A DNA stretch of 64,000 nucleotides from positions 11,340 to 75,339 of the forward strand of contig CAZHUG010000004.1 in the NCBI GenBank assembly GCA_964535405.1, written 5' to 3'. Shown in pieces: positions 59,376 to 64,000 of this stretch (positions are counted from its first letter, which is position 1; each line of letters begins with the position of its first letter). Under the pieces are notes generated by a model. The model was not told the DNA's origin and did not search any database. It was given only the letters and a program-made list of their open reading frames with translations. The position numbers and the translations under genes are program-made. The stretch is from Scatomorpha sp964535405 (GTDB lineage: Bacteria > Bacillota > Clostridia > Oscillospirales > Oscillospiraceae).

Positions 59376-59920
59376 TACAGAAAATCCAAATGGCTCTAAA
59401 GGATAAAAGCGGTTCGTCCTTCCCACTTGTCATTGCCGTAACCCTCGCACTGCTCCTTATTTTCTGCGGCATCTCTGAGTATTTCCGGCTGATGATTATC
59501 GCCCAGGGTGTGCGGGATGCCGTGCAGGACGCAATCATCTCCACCGTGAACGACAATTACGATGATGTGTACCACGGTGTCCGAGAGGGGTATTCGGGAG
59601 CCTATCAGCCCATTGCCGGAGACTTTGAGGAATCTCTGGATTATGGGGATATCTATGACCGGCTGGACAGCATCCTCGGTCTTGCTCAGAATGGTGGTTA
59701 CCATGAAAAACGCACCGCCGAAGGAAAGCTGGAGTTTAAGGTGTGGGATTTGTCGATGGATATTCGAAACGCGCCCTTTGCGTCAGGTGATCAGGCATCA
59801 TCCCGCTTTGAAGCCGACAGCACCATACTGCTGGAGGTGCCCGTATCCTTTGGCGGTAAGCTTTTGCCTCCTATGCAGATCAAAGTGAAAACCAGCGCCG
59901 GATATATACCAAAATTTTGA
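59372..59920 (+). CDS. TadE/TadG-like pilus protein
   Basis: 182 residues. Leader KDKSG then SSFPLVIAVTLALLLIFCGISEYFRL, a pseudopilin-type helix without the acidic +5 residue. Extracellular domain of ~140 residues ending in VKTSAGYIPKF. ATG overlaps the DUF4320 stop (ATGA). A promoter for the next gene starts inside its stop codon. Confidence 0.75.
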   Translation: MIQKIQMALKDKSGSSFPLVIAVTLALLLIFCGISEYFRLMIIAQGVRDAVQDAIISTVNDNYDDVYHGVREGYSGAYQPIAGDFEESLDYGDIYDRLDSILGLAQNGGYHEKRTAEGKLEFKVWDLSMDIRNAPFASGDQASSRFEADSTILLEVPVSFGGKLLPPMQIKVKTSAGYIPKF

Positions 59921-59945
59921 CAGGACACGAAATGTTTTCTATAAT
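59917..59945 (+). promoter_or_regulatory. Consensus internal promoter
   Basis: TTGACA, 17-bp spacer, TATAAT: exact consensus. The -35 overlaps the TGA stop of the pilus gene. A ~70-nt leader precedes the next ORF. Confidence 0.88.
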
Positions 59946-60023
59946 ATGGATAGACTTCCGAAAGCTCTTGTGGTAGGGTGTGGCTTGAAGAAAGCTATCA
60001 GAAACTGACAGGAGGGCACCCTC

Positions 60024-60584
60024 ATGAAAAATATGAACAGCAAAACAAAAAAGTGGCTGGTTGTAATCGGATGCCTTGCGGTATGCGCTGTACTGGTAGT
60101 ATTGATCGGCAGTAGATTCGCCTCTGAAAAGCCGGTAGATCAGCCTCTCCTACCCGAAACCTCTCAGCCATCCGATATAACGGTTGATGACAACGCAGAA
60201 ACAGAAAAAGATGTGATGGTAACTCCGCCCGATATGACTGAGCCAGACAATAAGGATAACGGAGCCGTCTCCTCAGGCACCGAGCAAACCATTCAGGGCG
60301 ATCCGGTCAAGCCGGAGTACAGCGAGGAACAGATTCAAGATCCGACTCAAAAGCCCAACGGTGAAAAGGTCACTGAGCCGCCCCAGCCTGTGGATCATGG
60401 CAAGGTGGAGCCGCCAAAGGAGCCGCCCAAAACAAACAATCAGCCGCAAGGTGGTGACACCAAGGACGGCAAGATTTATGTACCGGGCTTCGGTTGGATT
60501 GAAGATAATGGCGGTGGAGGCCAAGGCACGACTGTAGATGGCGATGGAGATATCAATAAGCAGGTAGGCAACATGGGCGAATAG
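60024..60584 (+). CDS. Membrane-anchored Pro/Glu-rich protein (DUF6550-like)
   Basis: 186 residues. One N-terminal membrane helix (WLVVIGCLAVCAVLVVLIG) and an extended Pro/Glu/Asp-rich exterior part ending in a conserved block GKIYVPGFGWIEDNGGGG. CAGGAGG precedes the ATG. It resembles DUF6550 proteins of ICE-encoded Tad clusters. Probably a wall-spanning spacer; function unknown. Confidence 0.75.
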   Translation: MKNMNSKTKKWLVVIGCLAVCAVLVVLIGSRFASEKPVDQPLLPETSQPSDITVDDNAETEKDVMVTPPDMTEPDNKDNGAVSSGTEQTIQGDPVKPEYSEEQIQDPTQKPNGEKVTEPPQPVDHGKVEPPKEPPKTNNQPQGGDTKDGKIYVPGFGWIEDNGGGGQGTTVDGDGDINKQVGNMGE

Positions 60585-60598
60585 AGCATTGGCTTCGC

Positions 60599-60629
60599 AA
60601 AGCACGGTTTATAATGACCGTGCTTTTTT
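60599..60629 (+). terminator. Terminator-shaped hairpin before the 60.6-kb gene
   Basis: AAAGCACGGT-TTATAATG-ACCGTGCTTT and further Ts; ends 20 nt before the next ATG, touching its ribosome binding region. Confidence 0.82.
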
Positions 60630-60649
60630 ATTGCCTGAAAGGAGGCCAC

Positions 60650-62350
60650 ATGAAAAAACAAATCCAAGTAATCGTGGGATTTGTCCTCGCGATTCTTCTT
60701 TTTTGCCCTATGATAGCATTTGCAGATACTGGCGGCAGTGGAAATATTGATGGCGGCGGGGGCGGGATGGGGAGCGGCAACAGCACAAATTACTGGAATT
60801 CGGGTGATGAAGGTGTACGCATTACGGTGGTTCGTGCAAGTGATCACGCTGTAGTTACTAATCCCATAGATTTCACCAACAAAAACCCCGACAACATTTA
60901 TGTTCATTTTGGCAAGGTAAGTAAACTATCCTACAACTCTGGAAGTGTTCTGACTCCAACCACAGAAGCATACCACTATGTAAATCCCGCTCAACCTGTG
61001 CCACGCATTATCAGCAGCGATGGAAACAACAACATTGAAGCCATCAAGCATTATTTCTGCTCAGAGTACGTTATTATGCGGATCGCAGACATCACAGGCA
61101 TGAACTACGATATTCTCATAGGCGGAGATTATAAAATCCTACTCGAGCCCACAGCCTATTACACATTTCAGGGAATCCGAATTGCAACCACCGCTACGGA
61201 GGCAGCACTCTACGATGAGCAGACCAGCGGACTGCTCAGAGGATGGATGCAATCTCTTACACACAAAAATCTCCCCCTCGCCATGTTTCTGGAGGTAAGC
61301 GATCTCGGCTATCCGGCGTGGGGAGGAAGCAGAACCAGCGCCGCTTCTAATGCGGATATCAAATCAAGCCTTGGAGTAGGTATCGTGCGCTTTACCGAGA
61401 ATCCGGAGCCGCCCGTGGTTTCCACCTATGACTACGAATACCGGGTTAACACCGAGGTTATCACATCGGTCATGGTCAGCGGAGGCCAATCCGATCCCGA
61501 TCGTCCAACCCGTGTCAGCTTTAATATTGGTGGAACAACCTATAACGTGGGCAATGTCTACTATCCGAGCGGCGACAGTCAGCTGGCATGGGTGAGGTGG
61601 ACAACACCGAGCACAGAACAGGGTGTGGTAATTCACGTTACCGTGTCTGGCCCCGGCTCCAGCTCCAAAGGAACCCTCCGGGTGAAGGTTGTAAATATGG
61701 ACAAGAACCCGCCGCCCAATCCAGTGGCCGACGACCGCAACGACAGTTTTTGTTTTGCATTTGTACCAAGCCGTCCCGAACAAAGTTCAGCAAACTGGAG
61801 CATCTGGCGACCATGGTGGCAGGAATATTGGGTATGGCACAGTGATTATGACGAGGAAGGAAACGACAACGGATATTGGTGCGATCATGGGTGGTGGGCG
61901 TTTGACCTCGACCGCTACAGCGCCAGCCTGACCTCCTCTATGAATATCTCTTGCGACAGCAAAAACCCTACGGCTGGCGGCAGAACGATGAAATCAGGAT
62001 ATGGAATCACTCAAATTGTGACGGGGAGTGTTAGCTCCAGCCAAAGCTCAGCGGTGACACAGCCGCAGAATGCGGTCAGCTATTTCCCGGAGTTTGGCTA
62101 TGAAACCTATTGGCGGCTGTTGGAACGCATGGAATTGGGGAGATTTGAATTTCAGAAAAATCCCTACTCGACCTACAAAAATCGCACCCATTTCAGCCCG
62201 GTTTGGATACCGGATGGAGCCTATACCGTCAACACATGGCTCATAGATGCATGGACACCAACAGGCATGCTTTCAGCCAATCTGACCGACTCGCTAACAA
62301 TCCGAGGGAGCTTATGGCAGGACTGGCACGTTGCCCCTCGTCAGCCATGA
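60650..62350 (+). CDS. Large secreted element protein, function unknown
   Basis: 566 residues. Clear signal peptide (VIVGFVLAILLFCPMIAFA). The mature part opens Gly-rich (GGSGNIDGGGGGMGSG), then a mixed beta domain with an Ig-like stretch (TRVSFNIGGTTYNV...LRVKVVNMDKNPPPNP) and an unusually Trp/Tyr-rich segment (WSIWRPWWQEYWVWHSDYDEEG). No wall anchor seen. GAAAGGAGG precedes the ATG. Probably part of the pilus cluster, perhaps a tip or surface component (inference). Confidence 0.78.
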   Translation: MKKQIQVIVGFVLAILLFCPMIAFADTGGSGNIDGGGGGMGSGNSTNYWNSGDEGVRITVVRASDHAVVTNPIDFTNKNPDNIYVHFGKVSKLSYNSGSVLTPTTEAYHYVNPAQPVPRIISSDGNNNIEAIKHYFCSEYVIMRIADITGMNYDILIGGDYKILLEPTAYYTFQGIRIATTATEAALYDEQTSGLLRGWMQSLTHKNLPLAMFLEVSDLGYPAWGGSRTSAASNADIKSSLGVGIVRFTENPEPPVVSTYDYEYRVNTEVITSVMVSGGQSDPDRPTRVSFNIGGTTYNVGNVYYPSGDSQLAWVRWTTPSTEQGVVIHVTVSGPGSSSKGTLRVKVVNMDKNPPPNPVADDRNDSFCFAFVPSRPEQSSANWSIWRPWWQEYWVWHSDYDEEGNDNGYWCDHGWWAFDLDRYSASLTSSMNISCDSKNPTAGGRTMKSGYGITQIVTGSVSSSQSSAVTQPQNAVSYFPEFGYETYWRLLERMELGRFEFQKNPYSTYKNRTHFSPVWIPDGAYTVNTWLIDAWTPTGMLSANLTDSLTIRGSLWQDWHVAPRQP

Positions 62351-62365
62351 GGATGATTATAAAAA

Positions 62366-62397
62366 GAGCAAGGCCGCAGGATTCTGCGGCCTTGCTC
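62366..62397 (-). terminator. Strong hairpin with minus-strand T tract
   Basis: GAGCAAGGCCGCAG-GATT-CTGCGGCCTTGCTC, 14-bp perfect stem; a T tract follows only on the minus strand. It would stop read-through from arsC into the pilus genes. Confidence 0.7.
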
Positions 62398-62417
62398 ATC
62401 TCTGAAAGGTGGTTTAT

Positions 62418-62759
62418 ATGATAAGATTCAAGAAACTAGCCCTGTCCCTTTGCCTTGTTCTGGTGGTATCAATTTTGTTTGGCACAACTGCGTTTGCAGC
62501 CGGAACCGGCGATGTGGCGGGAGCTATTGAGGGCACCTGGAACGATGCTTCCGGTCAAATCAAGACGGTTGTCAATAAGGTGGTATTCCCTGCAATTGAT
62601 CTAATTCTAGCCGTGTTTTTCTTCGCTAAACTTGGTCTCGCATATTTTGATTATCGCAAACATGGTCAGTTCGAATGGGCGGCGCCTGCAATCCTGTTCG
62701 CTTGCTTGGTGTTTACACTGACAGCGCCGCTTTATATCTGGACGATCTTGGGGATGTGA
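62418..62759 (+). CDS. DUF3852/VirB2-like small membrane protein
   Basis: 113 residues. Signal peptide (LALSLCLVLVVSILFGTTAFA), then ~25 polar residues and two membrane helices (VVFPAIDLILAVFFFAKLGLAYF and APAILFACLVFTLTAPLYIWTIL) with a short basic loop: the layout of VirB2/TrbC pilins and of DUF3852 in Firmicute conjugative elements. It may be the first gene of the transfer module, although the ars genes follow. AAAGGTGG precedes the ATG. Confidence 0.8.
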   Translation: MIRFKKLALSLCLVLVVSILFGTTAFAAGTGDVAGAIEGTWNDASGQIKTVVNKVVFPAIDLILAVFFFAKLGLAYFDYRKHGQFEWAAPAILFACLVFTLTAPLYIWTILGM

Positions 62760-62765
62760 TAAAAA

Positions 62766-62795
62766 GGCTGGCAAGTACCAAAATACTTGCCAGCC
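62766..62795 (-). terminator. Terminator of the ars operon
   Basis: GGCTGGCAAGTA-CCAAAA-TACTTGCCAGCC with T5 on the minus strand, just 3' of arsC. Confidence 0.85.
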
Positions 62796-62799
62796 ACTT

Positions 62800-63201
62800 C
62801 TATAACGTTCCGTTTTGAATGCGTTGCTTGAGGTCTAAAATTTTGCCTTCGATAAGGTCTATGGTCTTTACAAACACGGCATCGCCCATCCCGCTGGGAT
62901 CATCCAATCCCCAATCCTCCCTGTGTTTAGAGGGCAGATATGGACACTCAACATTACAGCCCATAGTGACCACAACATCCACCGGCGGTATATCAGATAG
63001 AAGCTTACTGTGCTGTGTGGCTTCCATGTCGATACCATAATGTTGCTTTATCAGCCGCACTGCATCCGGATTGATTTGGGGCCTGGTTTCGGTTCCCGCC
63101 GAATAGCTTTCAAAGACATCCCCAGCAAAGTGTTTGCCCAAGGCTTCTGCAATTTGGCTGCGGCAGGAGTTGTGAACGCAGATAAATGCCACTTTTATCA
63201 T
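62800..63201 (-). CDS. arsC: Arsenate reductase (thioredoxin/LMW-phosphatase type)
   Basis: 133 residues. P-loop CVHNSCRSQIAEAL at the N-terminus with the nucleophilic cysteine; further redox cysteines in TMGCNVECPYLP; WGLDDPSG near the C-terminus. Reduces arsenate to arsenite for export. AAGGAGG precedes the selected ATG. 10 bp downstream of arsA. Confidence 0.92.
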   Translation of the reverse strand: MIKVAFICVHNSCRSQIAEALGKHFAGDVFESYSAGTETRPQINPDAVRLIKQHYGIDMEATQHSKLLSDIPPVDVVVTMGCNVECPYLPSKHREDWGLDDPSGMGDAVFVKTIDLIEGKILDLKQRIQNGTL

Positions 63202-63211
63202 CTTTGCCTCC

Positions 63212-64000
63212 TTATAGCATGAGTAGGCGGTCGCCCTTAATTTCCTCAGCGCTCCATTCAATCAGTGCGAATTTGCCCTTCGTGTGATTGTCAATGCGGT
63301 TAAGCCATTCCACCTCACTGGCTGCCTTTGCTGCCAGCATGGTATTGGTTGTGCTTGTGCCATAAAGGGATTGATTGATGACCCACCACTTTACAGCAAT
63401 ACCTGCTCGTTTTAAATCTTCCTCCAGACGCAGCGCTTCATAAACTGGTGTTGCTTCTGGCAGGGTCATAATAATGACTTCGGTTTCGCCGGATTTTAGT
63501 CGTGGTAATAGCCGCTTGACCGATTCGGGGATCTCGCCCTTGGTGCGCTCTATTTCATGGTTGTAGCTCTGTGTGGATTCCAGCAAAAGCAAGGTGTGGC
63601 CTGTGGGTGCGGTATCGATCACCACGACCTGATCATTGGCCTTTTCCACAATCTCCGCAAAGGCGCGAAATACAGCAATCTCCTGTGTACAGGGTGAACG
63701 TAAATCTTCCTCCACATAAGCAATATCGTCGTCGCTCATTCCAGACGCACGGGCTTTGGAAAGCACCTCGCACTGATATTTTTGCAGTTCTTCGGATTCA
63801 TCGATATGGCTTATGGATATGCCACTGGTTTCACTTATTACAAATTTCAGGTGTGCAGCAGGATCGGTGGTGGTAAGGTGGACTTTCTTTCCACGTTTCG
63901 CAAGTCCCAGCGCAACAGCAGCGGCAACTGTGGTCTTGCCTACGCCGCCCTTGCCCATAGTGAAGATGACACGTTTGCCTTCTTCCGCCAGTTCATCTAT
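63212..64000 (-). CDS. arsA: Arsenical pump ATPase ArsA, C-terminal part
   Basis: 263 codons visible; the frame is open to the window edge, so the start lies beyond 64000. P-loop GKGGVGKTT, switch DTAPTGHTLLLLEST, and IDELAEEGKRVIFT just before the P-loop, as at the junction to the second ATPase half of ArsA. The first half and ArsB/ArsD/ArsR are expected outside. ArsA energises arsenite efflux through the membrane pump. Confidence 0.92.
   Translation of the reverse strand: MDELAEEGKRVIFTMGKGGVGKTTVAAAVALGLAKRGKKVHLTTTDPAAHLKFVISETSGISISHIDESEELQKYQCEVLSKARASGMSDDDIAYVEEDLRSPCTQEIAVFRAFAEIVEKANDQVVVIDTAPTGHTLLLLESTQSYNHEIERTKGEIPESVKRLLPRLKSGETEVIIMTLPEATPVYEALRLEEDLKRAGIAVKWWVINQSLYGTSTTNTMLAAKAASEVEWLNRIDNHTKGKFALIEWSAEEIKGDRLLML

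Noticed and set aside
49211..62350. A type II secretion or competence pilus system
   Set aside because: The combination of Flp-like short pilin, CpaB, TadZ, paired TadB/TadC and TadE-like proteins is specific to Tad machines; no GspD, ComGC-type or PilT-type genes are present.

Overview
The first 39 kb reads as the chromosome of a Gram-positive anaerobe of the class Clostridia, most likely a gut Oscillospiraceae (Oscillibacter/Intestinimonas-like). The grounds are: ferredoxin-dependent 2-oxoacid oxidoreductase genes, an oxygen-independent HemZ, an ECF thiamine transporter behind a TPP riboswitch, a CD1247-type acidic zinc-ribbon protein, tandem OB-fold SSB, strong GGAGG ribosome binding sites and moderately GC-rich coding DNA. 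The placement is inference; no 16S gene is present.

Region 1 (1-9.1 kb) is core metabolism and translation: the end of a vorB-type 2-oxoacid:ferredoxin oxidoreductase operon, deoC, an infC-rpmI-rplT operon behind an attenuator leader, efp, TPP riboswitch-thiT, and rpsF-ssb-rpsR. Region 2 (9.4-23.5 kb) holds a tightly overlapped minus-strand operon proB-proA-proC-pyc-hemZ-uridine kinase-like, then a plus-strand run of asparaginase, Dabb protein, IlvD/Edd-type dehydratase and a tandem SnoaL-like protein. Region 3 (23.5-29.3 kb) is small accessory genes: an XRE regulator with two palindromic sites, flavin proteins, and a WYL regulator whose own promoter and whose neighbouring operon promoter carry the same operator (CTGACA-N6-TGTCAG). 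Region 4 (28.5-38.6 kb) is a carbohydrate-type ABC importer mixed with three different phosphatases (5'-nucleotidase, type I phosphodiesterase/alkaline phosphatase, HAD) beside an RpiR-type regulator.

At 39,043-39,087 lies the 3' part of a tRNA-Ser-like gene, pointing left, with no matching 5' half. Everything to its right looks like an integrated conjugative/mobile element that runs past the window end. The element starts with a visibly AT-rich cargo: two DNA-binding helix-turn-helix proteins, a 45-nt palindrome plus a strong promoter, and an AAA ATPase/TOPRIM gene pair that looks like an anti-phage or anti-plasmid defence system. A GC-richer backbone follows: unknown element proteins, DUF4314-, DUF3849- and YodL-like proteins, an orphan adenine methylase and a SpoVG homologue.

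The largest block (49.2-62.8 kb) encodes a complete monoderm Tad/Flp-type pilus machine: Flp-like prepilin, a 1,225-residue S-layer-anchored repeat protein, prepilin peptidase, SAF-domain CpaB, TadZ-like ATPase, TadA, TadB, TadC, TadE-like pseudopilins and secreted accessory proteins. No secretin is present. An arsC-arsA arsenic cassette on the opposite strand ends the window. Notable element-wide patterns are terminator-shaped hairpins placed 20-45 nt before start codons (suggesting processive antitermination), a recurring C-terminal MGGM or IGGM motif in four unrelated proteins, and a shared G/EGY(V/I)D prepilin motif.
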